DNA of 64,000 nt from Capnocytophaga catalasegens (GCF_026005215.1 NZ_BPMA01000021.1:48801-112800); one strand, 5' to 3'. Counted from the first letter of the stretch, positions 18,073 to 27,743 are shown. A program made the numbers and translations. The notes: generated by a model not told the origin, from the sequence alone.

Positions 18073-19278
18073 TTAAATGCGTTCAAGTTGTGCCATATAG
18101 AATCCATCGTATCCACTTTGGCTTGCCAAGATATTATCTTCTTTAACAAATTTAAAATTCTGACCTACAAATGAAGAAAGAAAAGTATCAATTTGGTTTC
18201 TATTTTCAGATGGTAAAATAGAACACGTTGCATACACAAGTTTTCCTCCAATTTTTACCATTTTAGAATAATTTTGTAGAATTTCTTGCTGTGTTCTACG
18301 TATTTCAGTCAAGAATTCAGGTTTTAGTTTCCATTTAGCATCAGGATTTCGGCGAAGCACCCCCAAACCACTACACGGAACATCAATAAGCACTCTATCA
18401 AATGTTCCGTTAAGACGTTTTATATGTTTGCTGTCTATTAGCTTTGTTTCAATATTAAAAGCCCCATTTCTACGAGCCCTTCTTTTAAGTTCGTTCAATT
18501 TGTTTTGGTAAATATCCATTGCTATAATTTGCCCTTTATTTTCCATCAACGAAGCCAAATGAAGAGTCTTCCCTCCTGCCCCAGCACAACAATCAGCTAT
18601 GCGCATTCCTGCACACACTTCCAAAAAAGGAGCTACTTTCTGTGAAGAAGCATCTTGTACTTCAAAAAGACCTTCTTTGAAAGCAGGTGTTAGAAAAATA
18701 TTGGAACGTGTTTTAAGTTGCAACGCATCAGGGTATTCTGTAAGAGTCTCTGTTTCAACCCCTTGTGACAATAATATCGTTTGCAATTCTTCACGAGAAA
18801 TTTTCAATCTGTTGGTTCGAAGCACAACAGAAGCCATACTATTAAGTTCTTTAATTTCTTTCTCCCATACAGATTCTGTAAGTTCTTCAATTGCCAAATT
18901 ATCTAACCAATCTGGTATTGATTCTCTATATTTTCGTATTTTAGAAAGTTCATCAAATCTGCCTTTGATGCGCCTTGTTGGAGTATCAGAGAAATACCAT
19001 TCAGGTAACAAAATGCCTCGAAGTACTGCCCATACAGCAAATACTCTACGCATTGTAGTAGTTGTGTAAGGAAATTTCACTTCTGCTATTTCTGTATATA
19101 ATCGTTTCCAACGTACTATATCATAGATAGTTTCCGCTATGAATGCTCTATCTTTGCTTCCCCATCTTTTATCTTTTTTCAGAAGTTTTTCAACAACTTT
19201 ATCCGCATACTGATTTTCGTTAAAAATAAACAATAATCCTTCAATAACGGCATCTACCAAGTTTTTATGCAATTTCAT
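18073..19278 (-). CDS. RsmB/NOP2-type rRNA cytosine-C5 methyltransferase
   Basis: The 401-residue protein has a helical N-terminal RNA-binding domain (about 1-150) and a SAM-dependent methyltransferase domain. Visible motifs: SAM site DCCAGAGGKTLHLAS, motif IV DVPCSGLGVLRRNP with the PC cysteine, and motif VI YATCSILPSEN with the catalytic TC cysteine. It probably methylates a cytosine of 16S rRNA. The ATG at 19278 is chosen because the minus-strand promoter at 19297-19304 lies just upstream; an in-frame start 129 bases earlier would lie upstream of that promoter. It is divergent from the M48 lipoprotein gene. Confidence 0.88.
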   Translation of the reverse strand: MKLHKNLVDAVIEGLLFIFNENQYADKVVEKLLKKDKRWGSKDRAFIAETIYDIVRWKRLYTEIAEVKFPYTTTTMRRVFAVWAVLRGILLPEWYFSDTPTRRIKGRFDELSKIRKYRESIPDWLDNLAIEELTESVWEKEIKELNSMASVVLRTNRLKISREELQTILLSQGVETETLTEYPDALQLKTRSNIFLTPAFKEGLFEVQDASSQKVAPFLEVCAGMRIADCCAGAGGKTLHLASLMENKGQIIAMDIYQNKLNELKRRARRNGAFNIETKLIDSKHIKRLNGTFDRVLIDVPCSGLGVLRRNPDAKWKLKPEFLTEIRRTQQEILQNYSKMVKIGGKLVYATCSILPSENRNQIDTFLSSFVGQNFKFVKEDNILASQSGYDGFYMAQLERI

Positions 19279-19296
19279 TTTTAAAAAAATTATTTG

Positions 19297-19304
19297 CAAA
19301 GATA
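19297..19304 (-). promoter_or_regulatory. -7 promoter element of the RNA methyltransferase gene
   Basis: The minus strand reads TATCTTTG, 18 bases before the ATG. Confidence 0.6.
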
Positions 19305-19370
19305 CTATAAAAATGATTTCCATCGGATTTATTTTTAGTATAATTTCAAAACTGAATCGAATATTTTTAG

Positions 19371-19378
19371 TATCTTTG
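19371..19378 (+). promoter_or_regulatory. -7 promoter element of the M48 lipoprotein gene
   Basis: TATCTTTG matches TAnnTTTG, 28 bases before the ATG. Confidence 0.6.
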
Positions 19379-19406
19379 TCGCGATAATCAATAAAAACAT
19401 TTTCCA

Positions 19407-20210
19407 ATGAAAAAAATTATATTAGTAACATTATTATTGGCTATTTCTGCTTGCAAAACCAACCCTTTTACTGGTAAAAGCACGCTAAATTTTACTCCAA
19501 ATAGTACACTTTTTCCGACATCTTTTGCTCAATACAATCAATTTTTAAAAGAACATAAAGTTATCAAAGGAACTGCTGAGGCTGAGATGATTAAACGAGT
19601 AGGACAACGCATTGCTAAAGCAGCCGAGCTTTGGCTCGACCGTAACGGATACAAAGGTTATTTAAATGATTATCGCTGGGAATATAACTTGGTCGATAGC
19701 AAAGAAATCAATGCTTGGTGTATGCCCGGTGGGAAAATCGTTTTCTACACTGGTATCTTACCTATTACTAAAAACGAAAGAGGAATAGCCGTAGTTATGG
19801 GACATGAAGTGGCGCACGCTTTGGCCGACCATGGCGCACAACGTATGAGCGCCTCTACTTTGCAACAAATAGGAGCTGTGGCTGGAAATCTTCTTTTAAA
19901 TGAAAAATATAGAAATACATTCAATACTGCATATGGCATTGGTACTCAGGTAGGTGTTATGTTGCCATTTAGTAGAAGCCATGAAACAGAAGCTGATGCT
20001 ATTGGGTTACAAATTATGGCCATTGCAGGATACGACCCCGACGAAGGTGCAAAACTTTGGGAACGAATGAGTCAAGCCTCTGGTGGAGGAAGCTCCAACG
20101 CTTTATTAAGTACGCATCCTTCCAACGAATCACGTATTGCTCACCTAAAACAATTAGCTCCAAAAGTACGTGAAGAAGCTAAAAAATATGGAATTACTCG
20201 TTTTGAATAA
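19407..20210 (+). CDS. M48-family metallopeptidase lipoprotein
   Basis: The 267-residue protein has a lipoprotein signal ending LLAISAC (Cys16) and a single M48 zinc protease domain: HEVAH at 133-137 and the third ligand Glu193 in HETEADAIG. There is no TPR extension, so it resembles LoiP/YcaL more than BepA. Such proteases clear misassembled outer-membrane proteins; that role is inferred from the family and the lipid anchor. Monocistronic, with a promoter and a terminator. Confidence 0.92.
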   Translation: MKKIILVTLLLAISACKTNPFTGKSTLNFTPNSTLFPTSFAQYNQFLKEHKVIKGTAEAEMIKRVGQRIAKAAELWLDRNGYKGYLNDYRWEYNLVDSKEINAWCMPGGKIVFYTGILPITKNERGIAVVMGHEVAHALADHGAQRMSASTLQQIGAVAGNLLLNEKYRNTFNTAYGIGTQVGVMLPFSRSHETEADAIGLQIMAIAGYDPDEGAKLWERMSQASGGGSSNALLSTHPSNESRIAHLKQLAPKVREEAKKYGITRFE

Positions 20211-20234
20211 TTTTTATAAAATTTTTTATTTCTT

Positions 20235-20265
20235 AGAGATGTGAAAAAATCACATCTCTTTTTTC
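20235..20265 (+). terminator. Rho-independent terminator after the M48 gene
   Basis: AGAGATGTG and CACATCTCT form a perfect 9-bp stem followed by six T. Confidence 0.85.
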
Positions 20266-20273
20266 TAATTTTA
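20266..20273 (+). promoter_or_regulatory. Possible -7 element directly behind a terminator
   Basis: TAATTTTA is one base from TAnnTTTG and would give a nearly leaderless transcript for the ATG at 20279. Confidence 0.3.
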
Positions 20274-20278
20274 CCAAA

Positions 20279-21232
20279 ATGAAAAACAGAATCACACAAT
20301 TATTTGATATCCAATATCCTATTATACAAGGAGGAATGATTTGGGCTAGTGGGTGGCGCTTAGTTTCGGCTGTTAGCAATTCAGGAGGATTAGGCTTGTT
20401 AGGTTCTGGTTCTATGTCTTCAGAAATACTTCGTGAGCATATCAGAAAATGTAAATTACATACCAATAAACCTTTCGGAGTGAATGTTCCTATTATGTAT
20501 GAAAATAGTGCTAATACAATACAAGTTATCTTAGAAGAGAAAGTTCCTATTGTATTTACATCGGCGGGGAATCCTAAAACTTGGACTTCAACCTTGCAAA
20601 AAGAAGGTATAAAAGTTGCGCATGTAGTTAGCAGTGCTAAATTTGCCTTAAAAGCTCAAGAAGCAGGAGTTGACGCCATTGTAGCAGAAGGTTTTGAGGC
20701 TGGCGGACATAATGGTCGTGAAGAAACAACCACGCTTGCACTTATCCCATCTGTAAGAGAACAAATAAACATACCACTTATTGCCGCTGGCGGAATTGCT
20801 ACTGGTCAAGCTATATTCGCTGTAATGGCACTTGGAGCTGAAGGTGTACAAATAGGCAGTCGATTTGTTGCAACTCATCAGTGTGAGATGCATGAAAACT
20901 TCAAACGGGAAGTGGTTCGGGCAAAAGAGGGAGATACAATTCTGACATTGAAAGAATTATCACCTGTAAGAATGCTAAAAAATAAGTTTTTTGACCAAAT
21001 AACTAATTTATATCAATTGGGAAAGGCAACACCCGAATCATTAAAGGAACTTATTGGTAAGGGAAGAACCAAAAAAGGTATGTTCGAAGGAGATTTAGAT
21101 GAAGGTATATTAGAAATAGGACAAGTTGCCAGTATTATTAACGATATAAAATCGGTTGAGGAAGTTTTCCAAGAATTACTAATTGATTTTAAAAAGATTC
21201 AAAAACAAATGAGCCAATTTCAAATTGATTAA
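20279..21232 (+). CDS. FMN-dependent oxidoreductase, nitronate monooxygenase/FabK type
   Basis: The 317-residue TIM-barrel flavoprotein shows YPIIQGGMIWASGWRL, VSNSGGLGLLGSG, EGFEAGGHNGREE (active-site His region), PLIAAGGIATG and GAEGVQIGSRFVATHQCE. This pattern is shared by nitronate monooxygenases and the enoyl-ACP reductase FabK; I cannot separate the two from sequence alone. It has no operon partner: a terminator precedes it and the next gene, bioA, is convergent. Confidence 0.85.
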   Translation: MKNRITQLFDIQYPIIQGGMIWASGWRLVSAVSNSGGLGLLGSGSMSSEILREHIRKCKLHTNKPFGVNVPIMYENSANTIQVILEEKVPIVFTSAGNPKTWTSTLQKEGIKVAHVVSSAKFALKAQEAGVDAIVAEGFEAGGHNGREETTTLALIPSVREQINIPLIAAGGIATGQAIFAVMALGAEGVQIGSRFVATHQCEMHENFKREVVRAKEGDTILTLKELSPVRMLKNKFFDQITNLYQLGKATPESLKELIGKGRTKKGMFEGDLDEGILEIGQVASIINDIKSVEEVFQELLIDFKKIQKQMSQFQID

Positions 21233-21254
21233 ATTTGCAAAATTGGCTTTTTCT
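21212..21254 (+). terminator. Terminator overlapping the end of the FMN oxidoreductase gene
   Basis: AGCCAATTT inside the last codons pairs with AAATTGGCT after the stop, followed by a T-rich tract. Confidence 0.5.
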
Positions 21255-21287
21255 TCTCTCTTTTTTCACATTGAAAATTGTCGAAAA

Positions 21288-22592
21288 TTATAAATATCCT
21301 TTTTTTTCTAACATAGAAATAGCTTCTTCAATAGCGTTATAAATTTCTTGTAGCTGAGGATTGGTTATCACATAGCAAGGCAGTATGTAAATAGTATTAT
21401 AAACAGGTCTCAAAATAATTCCTTTGGATATAAAGAAGTTATATAATACGTTTCGGATTGTTCCATAGTAGTTTCCATCAGGTTTTACTTTGAGGTCTAA
21501 GGCAAAAATTACTCCTAAGGTTCGTATATCAGCTACTTTCGGATGTCTTTTCATTTTTTTAGCAAATTGCAAATGCTGTTTATTTATGCGCTGCAAATTT
21601 CTTTCTATTTTAATATCTTGAAATAACTTGATACTCTCTAATGCAATTGCACAACCTGTTGGATTTGCCATAAAAGTATGTCCATGAAAGAGTGCTTTAC
21701 TAATATCATCATCGTAGAAAGCATTAAATACCTCTTGGGTAGTTGTTGTTGCTGCCAGTGGGATAGTTCCTCCTGTAAGTGCTTTGGATAAGCAAATAAT
21801 ATCAGGATTTTCATTCAGGTAGGAACAAGCAAATAGTTTTCCGGTTTTACCAAAACCTGTCATTACCTCATCAGCTATAGTCAATACATTATTTTTATAG
21901 CAAATAGAAATCAGTGTATCTAATGCTTCAGGGGAGTACATTATCATGCCAGCTGCTCCCAAAACTAGTGGTTCGAATATAAAAGCAGCAGGATTATATG
22001 CTCTGATAGCTTGCTCTAATTTTATTGCACTTTCTTCTTCTCTACCTTTTGTAGGAACAGGAATTCTAACTACCTTTAATAATTGTCCTTCAAATGCTTT
22101 TGTATATAAAGAGATACCAGAAACTGCCATTGCTGCAAAAGTATCTCCATGAAAAGCATCTTCAAAAGCAATAATTACATTTCGTTTTTCATTTTTATTA
22201 TAGTAAAATTGCAGTGCCATTTTGATAGCAACCTCTACTGAGGTAGAACCATTATCTGAAAAGAATACTTTCTGTTGATTTTCAGGTAGTAAATAAATCA
22301 ATTTTTCAGCCAAATCAGCAGCTGGCTGATGTGTAAATCCACCAAAAAGAACATGTTCAAGCGATATAAGTTGTCTATAAGCTGCTTTGGCTAATTGCTT
22401 ATTGGTATGTCCAAATGGATTAACCCACCAACTGGCTATTCCATCAATATATTTTTTACCTTTATCATCCCAAAGTAGTGCTTTTTTACCTTTTACAATA
22501 GGTATAGGAGCTTGTTCTGTTTTATGTTGTGTATAAGCATGCCAAAGATATAGATTATCTTTTTCTCGTATTGATAAATATTTAGTTTTCAT
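21288..22592 (-). CDS. bioA: Adenosylmethionine-8-amino-7-oxononanoate aminotransferase
   Basis: The 434-residue class III aminotransferase makes 7,8-diaminopelargonic acid in biotin synthesis. BioA features are present: LWHAYTQHK, IASWWVNPFGH, GGFTHQPA, SDNGSTSVEVAIKMA, DEVMTGFGKTG (241-251) and the PLP lysine Lys270 in CLSKALTGG. It lies 25 bases behind the lipoprotein gene at 22618-24072, so it may be read from the DUF6261-like gene's promoter, an odd pairing. No other biotin gene is in the window. Confidence 0.94.
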   Translation of the reverse strand: MKTKYLSIREKDNLYLWHAYTQHKTEQAPIPIVKGKKALLWDDKGKKYIDGIASWWVNPFGHTNKQLAKAAYRQLISLEHVLFGGFTHQPAADLAEKLIYLLPENQQKVFFSDNGSTSVEVAIKMALQFYYNKNEKRNVIIAFEDAFHGDTFAAMAVSGISLYTKAFEGQLLKVVRIPVPTKGREEESAIKLEQAIRAYNPAAFIFEPLVLGAAGMIMYSPEALDTLISICYKNNVLTIADEVMTGFGKTGKLFACSYLNENPDIICLSKALTGGTIPLAATTTTQEVFNAFYDDDISKALFHGHTFMANPTGCAIALESIKLFQDIKIERNLQRINKQHLQFAKKMKRHPKVADIRTLGVIFALDLKVKPDGNYYGTIRNVLYNFFISKGIILRPVYNTIYILPCYVITNPQLQEIYNAIEEAISMLEKKGYL

Positions 22593-22617
22593 ATTATTAA
22601 AATATTCTATTATCCAA

Positions 22618-24072
22618 TTATTCTATCATAAAAATTTCTTTTGCAGAATCAAATGGGATTTTATAGTATTTTCTATCTATTATTCTACTCTGTGTATTAC
22701 TTACTAAAAATTCTTTAACTACCCAAAGTGTAACTGACTTATTTATTTCATCATATTCAAAATCTAATCCATAATATTTTTTACTATTTTTAGTACTTTG
22801 AATATATAAATCTCCATATTTTTCATTAGAATTATACCAATCTCTTTCAGTATAAAAAGTAAATGAAGTAGGTATTAGGTTATTATTTTCAAATTTTTTA
22901 AATCCGCTTGGTTCTTCTACATATATTACTATATCATAAAAGTTATTTTTACTATTTTTATCAATATTTTTAGAAGAAAAAACAAGTAAATATAGCATTT
23001 TATCTTGCTTTTGCATAGGAAAATAGGTTAATAACTGCTTATCTTTTCTATTAGAAATTACTGATTTGATATAATAAGGTATAGTTATTCGTTCTGTAAT
23101 ATAAATAGGTATTTTATTTTTATCTTTTTTATAAATATTAACATAACTAATATAGTTATGATAAGCAGTTACAAAAAGTTCATTATCCCAAAATGAATTA
23201 GAAGCATCAAGTATTATCTGTTTATTCATTGGAAAATGTGTTAAAAAATAGGTATACAATTGAGTAAAACTTATTGTTTGAGGTACATTTTCATTTTTTA
23301 AAAAGAATAAAATATCTTGTATTTCAGACTGATTAGGAGTTTTACATTGTAAATAATTCTCAGTATAAAAATCTAATACTAATTTTAATAAATTAGTATT
23401 TCCTTTATAACTTTGTAGTTCATTTAGTAAATTAAAATTTACATCTTCACACTTATATTTTTTACTTTCTAATACAAAATAATTTTTATCAAACGAATAT
23501 TCTTCTATATATTTTTTTATTAAAAATTCTTTTTTATATTTTTTATCAATATTTAATCGTTCTTCTACACTTTTTATAATTCTTTTTTTATCTATTTCAG
23601 CATTAGAAATATAATTTTTTTGTTCTATTTCTTGATTTTCAGCTATATCTAATTTATCTATCAATTCTCCTGAGCTATTATAACTACAAATAGAAATCTT
23701 TTGCCAAATATTTTTTGTATTTCTATCTTCTATTTTATATTTATATACTATAAAATAAGTATTTTCAACTATATATTTACCAATAATAGAATACGTATCA
23801 AAAAGTAATTTTTCCAAAGAACTATCATACGAAAAATATCCTATATAATTATAATGTGTTTTACTTATAAACGTATCTGTTTTTATAGGTAACTGCAAGG
23901 TAGGAAGTTCTTTTACAAAATCAGCAAATGATTTATAAGGTTGGTTAATTGGTAACTGATACTGCATTTCTATTTTATCATTCGTATTATTTAATAATTT
24001 TTTTTCACCTTTGAAAAAATTACAACTAATAATAAGAAATGCAAATAAAAATATGATATTATTTTTTTTCAT
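22618..24072 (-). CDS. Lipoprotein of unknown function
   Basis: The 484-residue product begins with a lipoprotein signal (FAFLIISC, Cys17). The rest is polar, very rich in Lys, Asn, Ile and Tyr, with no motif that I recognise. The gene is much more A/T-rich than its neighbours, which explains the residue bias and suggests relaxed or recently acquired sequence. It lies between the DUF6261-like gene (85 bases upstream) and bioA (25 bases downstream) on one strand. Confidence 0.75.
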   Translation of the reverse strand: MKKNNIIFLFAFLIISCNFFKGEKKLLNNTNDKIEMQYQLPINQPYKSFADFVKELPTLQLPIKTDTFISKTHYNYIGYFSYDSSLEKLLFDTYSIIGKYIVENTYFIVYKYKIEDRNTKNIWQKISICSYNSSGELIDKLDIAENQEIEQKNYISNAEIDKKRIIKSVEERLNIDKKYKKEFLIKKYIEEYSFDKNYFVLESKKYKCEDVNFNLLNELQSYKGNTNLLKLVLDFYTENYLQCKTPNQSEIQDILFFLKNENVPQTISFTQLYTYFLTHFPMNKQIILDASNSFWDNELFVTAYHNYISYVNIYKKDKNKIPIYITERITIPYYIKSVISNRKDKQLLTYFPMQKQDKMLYLLVFSSKNIDKNSKNNFYDIVIYVEEPSGFKKFENNNLIPTSFTFYTERDWYNSNEKYGDLYIQSTKNSKKYYGLDFEYDEINKSVTLWVVKEFLVSNTQSRIIDRKYYKIPFDSAKEIFMIE

Positions 24073-24157
24073 ACTAACTATTATGAATAATACTCAACTT
24101 TTATTGAAAATAATAGAGATACAATATATTGCATCTCTATTATATCATACACATACT

Positions 24158-24892
24158 TTAATTGTTTTCTTTTTTAATTCGTGACATACGACGTTTATAA
24201 GCAGTGTTTGTATCATCAATTAGTTTATTAAGCGACATAACAAATACTTTTGATTCATTTGATGGATTTATAATACTTGAAGCAAAAGCATACATAACTA
24301 TTGTATCATATTGTTCTGTCGTTTTTATTCGTATTTTTTTAGCACTTTCTACATTTTGAGCTAATTGATTATCAGCTCGCTGTGCAGTAAGTTCATCATA
24401 TCTTTTATTTATTTTAGACAATTGATTTACAACATCTGTTAATGACAGCTTAGCAATATAAGCTGCATTTTCGCTAGTTGATAAATCTGACAATAAACTA
24501 TCTATCGCCTGTGTTTCTCTTCGTTTTGGCAAAAGTTGAATACCCTGATAATTTTTCGTAATATTATACAAAGCCATTGCAGCTTTTTGTTTTGCTTCAA
24601 TTGGAGTTTTTCTTTCATTACGAACTATAGTAAGTAGATAAACAGCTACATCATCACGTTGTTTATCTAGCTTTGTCATTTCAGCAGTTTCATTACTTAC
24701 TCTACTATGACGAATAACCTGTGTCAACTTTTCGATATTAGCACTGAATTCATTTACAATATCTTCTGAAACTCCCAATTTTTCAGGAGTTGCAGTAAGT
24801 ATCAATCGCTCTGCACTTCGTATAAAATGCGTATATTCTTCATGATTCAATTTAGAAAATCGAGCTTCTTTTATTTTTAAAATCTCTTCCAT
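24158..24892 (-). CDS. DUF6261-like helical protein, copy A
   Basis: The 244-residue protein is almost wholly alpha-helical and charged, without signal peptide or membrane segment. It resembles the protein at 52882-53634: both have an LD..R block, an L..N.I.....I..LP..EET.....LL..L stretch in mid-protein and a K.N.....L...R region. I assign both, with moderate confidence, to the Bacteroidota family DUF6261; function unknown. The promoter is a good one (TTTG, 20 bases, TAATTTTG). A 496-base gene-free region with repeats lies upstream. Confidence 0.7.
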   Translation of the reverse strand: MEEILKIKEARFSKLNHEEYTHFIRSAERLILTATPEKLGVSEDIVNEFSANIEKLTQVIRHSRVSNETAEMTKLDKQRDDVAVYLLTIVRNERKTPIEAKQKAAMALYNITKNYQGIQLLPKRRETQAIDSLLSDLSTSENAAYIAKLSLTDVVNQLSKINKRYDELTAQRADNQLAQNVESAKKIRIKTTEQYDTIVMYAFASSIINPSNESKVFVMSLNKLIDDTNTAYKRRMSRIKKENN

Positions 24893-24918
24893 AATTAAAT
24901 TATTTTATATTTATGGTA

Positions 24919-24926
24919 CAAAATTA
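24919..24926 (-). promoter_or_regulatory. -7 promoter element of DUF6261-like copy A
   Basis: The minus strand reads TAATTTTG; a TTTG -33 element sits 20 bases upstream (24947-24950). Confidence 0.65.
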
Positions 24927-25180
24927 TAAAAACTAATTGTATTGACCAAATAAAACTATATTTTTTTTATTTTATTTTTTAATTTATCTAAAAATAATAA
25001 AATAATATTTTATCAAATACAAATTTTTATATTTTTACATATATAAATAGATAAGAATACATATATATTTATATATTCTATGTAATAAGAAATACAAAAA
25101 CACTATACGCTATTTATTTTTATATAAAATAAATATGTAAAATGAATTGCGATTTAATATTATATATAATAAAAATACAA

Positions 25181-25239
25181 AGCGCAAAATGCGATAGGTT
25201 ATTAAATAACCTATAAACTATTAGCGCAAAATGCGATAG
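25181..25239. repeat. Two identical 17-bp repeats spaced 42 bp, around an inverted repeat
   Basis: AGCGCAAAATGCGATAG occurs at 25181-25197 and 25223-25239, exactly 42 bp apart; similarity continues as RTTATT. Between them ATAGGTTATT and AATAACCTAT (25194-25203, 25205-25214) form a perfect inverted repeat. CGCAAAATGCG within the repeat is itself a short dyad. These are the only GC-richer patches in this region. Confidence 0.85.
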
Positions 25240-25321
25240 ATTATTTTATTTAATAAAAATACATAAATAAATACATTTTAGTATTTTCAATCTAGTAGAA
25301 ACTATTTGAAGAATAATATAC

Positions 25322-25352
25322 ACAAAAAAATACGGACTATATGTCCGTATTT
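25322..25352 (-). terminator. Rho-independent terminator after the UvrD/PcrA gene
   Basis: AAATACGGAC and GTCCGTATTT form a perfect 10-bp stem with a 5-base loop; the minus strand continues with a T run. Confidence 0.85.
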
Positions 25353-25388
25353 CTGGTTAAATTTATATATAATATGCAGAGAGTTCTA

Positions 25389-27722
25389 TTAAATTACTTT
25401 CAGTTTGGCAAATTTAAGTAATAATTTTTTAGTTCCTGAAGTCTCAAAATCGATTTCAGCCTTCTTTTCATTGCCTGTTCCTTCTGTCGATAGTACTTCT
25501 CCGATACCAAAACGCTCATGCATAACACGATCTCCTATTTTCAATTCAGGTAAATCTCCTTGATTACCAATAGGTGTTGATATATTAGGCTTTTTAAGTC
25601 GGAGTTTTCGCAGTTGTTCCTCAGTTGGCTTATTACGAGAAGGTGGCGCACTATTGGTTGGCTTTTGCAATCGTAATTTACTTCTGTCTGGCTCTGAAAA
25701 TATGTCTATATCAATCAATGATTTATAACGATAACTCGGATTTGACAATATCGGAGTCAAATAATCTAAGTACTGCTGGTCAATTTCATCAATAAATCGA
25801 CTAGGTTCTGCATCCATTAGCTTACCCCATCTATATCGATTCTCTGTATAAGTAAGATAGGCTTGTTTTTCGGCTCTTGTAAGGGCTACATAGAACAGAC
25901 GACGCTCCTCTTCTAATTCCGTACGAGTGTTAATACTTAGCGCCGAAGGAAATAGGTCTTCTTCCATACCTACAATAAATACATACGGAAATTCCAAGCC
26001 TTTGGCAAGGTGTATAGTCATCAGCGAGACTCTATCGCTGTCTTCAATGTCCTTATCAAGGTCTGTCGCAAGAGCTACATCTTCTAAAAATTCAGATAAA
26101 GCCCCTCGACTATCGGCAACTTCCTTTTGTCCCTCTACGAAATCTCGAATCCCGTTCAGAAGTTCCTCTATATTTTGCATGCGTTCTACTCCCTCAGGCG
26201 AACCATCTTTCTTAAACTCTAATAAAAGTCCCGTTTTCTTGGCAATATGCTCTGCAAGAGTGAAAGCATCTTCCGTTTCATTCATAATCTGAAAACTCTG
26301 AATCATTAAAACAAAGTCTGTCAAGCGCGCTTTGATATTCGGAGTGATTTTAAGTTGGTCACTGATTTTATCTAAGTTATAAATAATCTCAAAAACAGAC
26401 TTTTTGTAGTGATTTGCGGCTATTATAAGTTTATCAATAGTGGTTTGCCCAATTCCGCGAGCAGGAAAATTGATAATCCGACTCAAAGCTTCTTCGTCTT
26501 TCGGATTTACAACCAATCGCAAATAGGCTAATACGTCTTTGATTTCCTTTCTCTGATAGAATGAAATTCCTCCATAGATTCTATACGGAATATCTCGCTT
26601 ACGCAAAGCATCTTCAATCGGTCTAGATTGCGAATTGGTACGATATAAAACAGCAAAACTTCCATTGGTTAACTGATTTTGCATGCGTGTTTCAAAGATG
26701 GTACTCGCCACAAAACGACCTTCATCGGCATCGGTAAGGCTTCTATGAACCTTGATAGGCTCTCCTTGCTCATTAGACGTCCAAACTACTTTTTCTAACC
26801 GAGTTTGGTTATGTTCAATAATTGAATTAGCCGCCTCGACGATATTTTTAGTCGAACGATAATTCTGTTCTAATCGATATACAGCAACTTTCTGATAATC
26901 TTTCTGGAAGTTGAATATATTGTTGATATTTGCTCCCCGAAAAGCATAGATACTTTGAGCATCATCACCTACTACACAGATGTTTTGAAACCTGTCTGAC
27001 AAAGCGCGAACAATTAAATACTGCGAGTGATTAGTATCCTGATACTCATCAACCAATATATACCGGAATCGATTTTGATACTTGGCTAATACTTCAGGAT
27101 ATAAAGTAAGTAATTCATTGGTTTTAAGAAGTAAATCATCAAAGTCCATTGCTCCAGCCTTAAAGCATCTATCTACGTAATGCTTATAAATCTCCCCCAA
27201 ACGCGGGCGCTTAGCCATTGCATCGGCTTCTTGCAACTCCGGATTATTGTAATAGGCTTTGACGGTAATTAAATTGTTCTTATATGAGGAAATTCTCGAA
27301 TAAATTTGCTTATATTTGTAAATATCCTTGTCTAATCCCATCTCTTTGATAATTGATGAGATAAGACTTTGCGAATCTTGTTGGTCGTAAATTGTAAAAT
27401 TGGACGGATACCCCAACTTATCGGCTTCAATTCGCAGAATTTTGGCAAAAACAGAGTGAAAAGTACCCATCCAAAGGTTTTTTGCTTCACTTTTACCTAC
27501 AATTCGAGCTATTCGCTCTTGCATTTCACGAGCTGCTTTATTGGTAAAAGTCAGTGCCAAAATATTAAAAGGGTCTATACCTTGGCTCATCAGATACGCT
27601 ATTCGATAGGTAAGTACGCGTGTTTTGCCTGATCCTGCTCCTGCGATAACCATCAAAGGTCCTTCTTTATGAAGTACAGGCGCACGTTGAGCTTCATTCA
27701 ATTCTGCTAAATATCTCTCCAC
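25389..27722 (-). CDS. UvrD/PcrA-type ATP-dependent DNA helicase
   Basis: The 777-residue superfamily 1A helicase acts in nucleotide excision and replication-associated repair. Motifs in order: Q-motif LNEAQRAPV, Walker A GAGSGKT (about 28-34), Ia LALTFTNKAAREM, II ILVDEYQDTNHSQ, III VVGDDAQSIYAFRGA, IV YRLEQNYRS, V MTIHLAKGLEFPYVFI, VI FYVALTRAEKQAY. The C-terminal 60 residues (GDRVMHERFGIGEVLS) form the PcrA/UvrD Tudor-like domain that binds RNA polymerase. Monocistronic with its own terminator. Confidence 0.94.
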   Translation of the reverse strand: MERYLAELNEAQRAPVLHKEGPLMVIAGAGSGKTRVLTYRIAYLMSQGIDPFNILALTFTNKAAREMQERIARIVGKSEAKNLWMGTFHSVFAKILRIEADKLGYPSNFTIYDQQDSQSLISSIIKEMGLDKDIYKYKQIYSRISSYKNNLITVKAYYNNPELQEADAMAKRPRLGEIYKHYVDRCFKAGAMDFDDLLLKTNELLTLYPEVLAKYQNRFRYILVDEYQDTNHSQYLIVRALSDRFQNICVVGDDAQSIYAFRGANINNIFNFQKDYQKVAVYRLEQNYRSTKNIVEAANSIIEHNQTRLEKVVWTSNEQGEPIKVHRSLTDADEGRFVASTIFETRMQNQLTNGSFAVLYRTNSQSRPIEDALRKRDIPYRIYGGISFYQRKEIKDVLAYLRLVVNPKDEEALSRIINFPARGIGQTTIDKLIIAANHYKKSVFEIIYNLDKISDQLKITPNIKARLTDFVLMIQSFQIMNETEDAFTLAEHIAKKTGLLLEFKKDGSPEGVERMQNIEELLNGIRDFVEGQKEVADSRGALSEFLEDVALATDLDKDIEDSDRVSLMTIHLAKGLEFPYVFIVGMEEDLFPSALSINTRTELEEERRLFYVALTRAEKQAYLTYTENRYRWGKLMDAEPSRFIDEIDQQYLDYLTPILSNPSYRYKSLIDIDIFSEPDRSKLRLQKPTNSAPPSRNKPTEEQLRKLRLKKPNISTPIGNQGDLPELKIGDRVMHERFGIGEVLSTEGTGNEKKAEIDFETSGTKKLLLKFAKLKVI

Positions 27723-27743
27723 GATTTTATACTTTTCAAAGTG

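Larger units (their letters stand above)
24893..25388. other. Gene-free, very AT-rich 0.5-kb region
   Basis: I find no open frame worth calling. The region holds the copy A promoter at its left end, the paired 17-bp repeats and inverted repeat at about 25.2 kb, and the helicase gene's terminator at its right end. The rest is AT runs. Confidence 0.7.
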
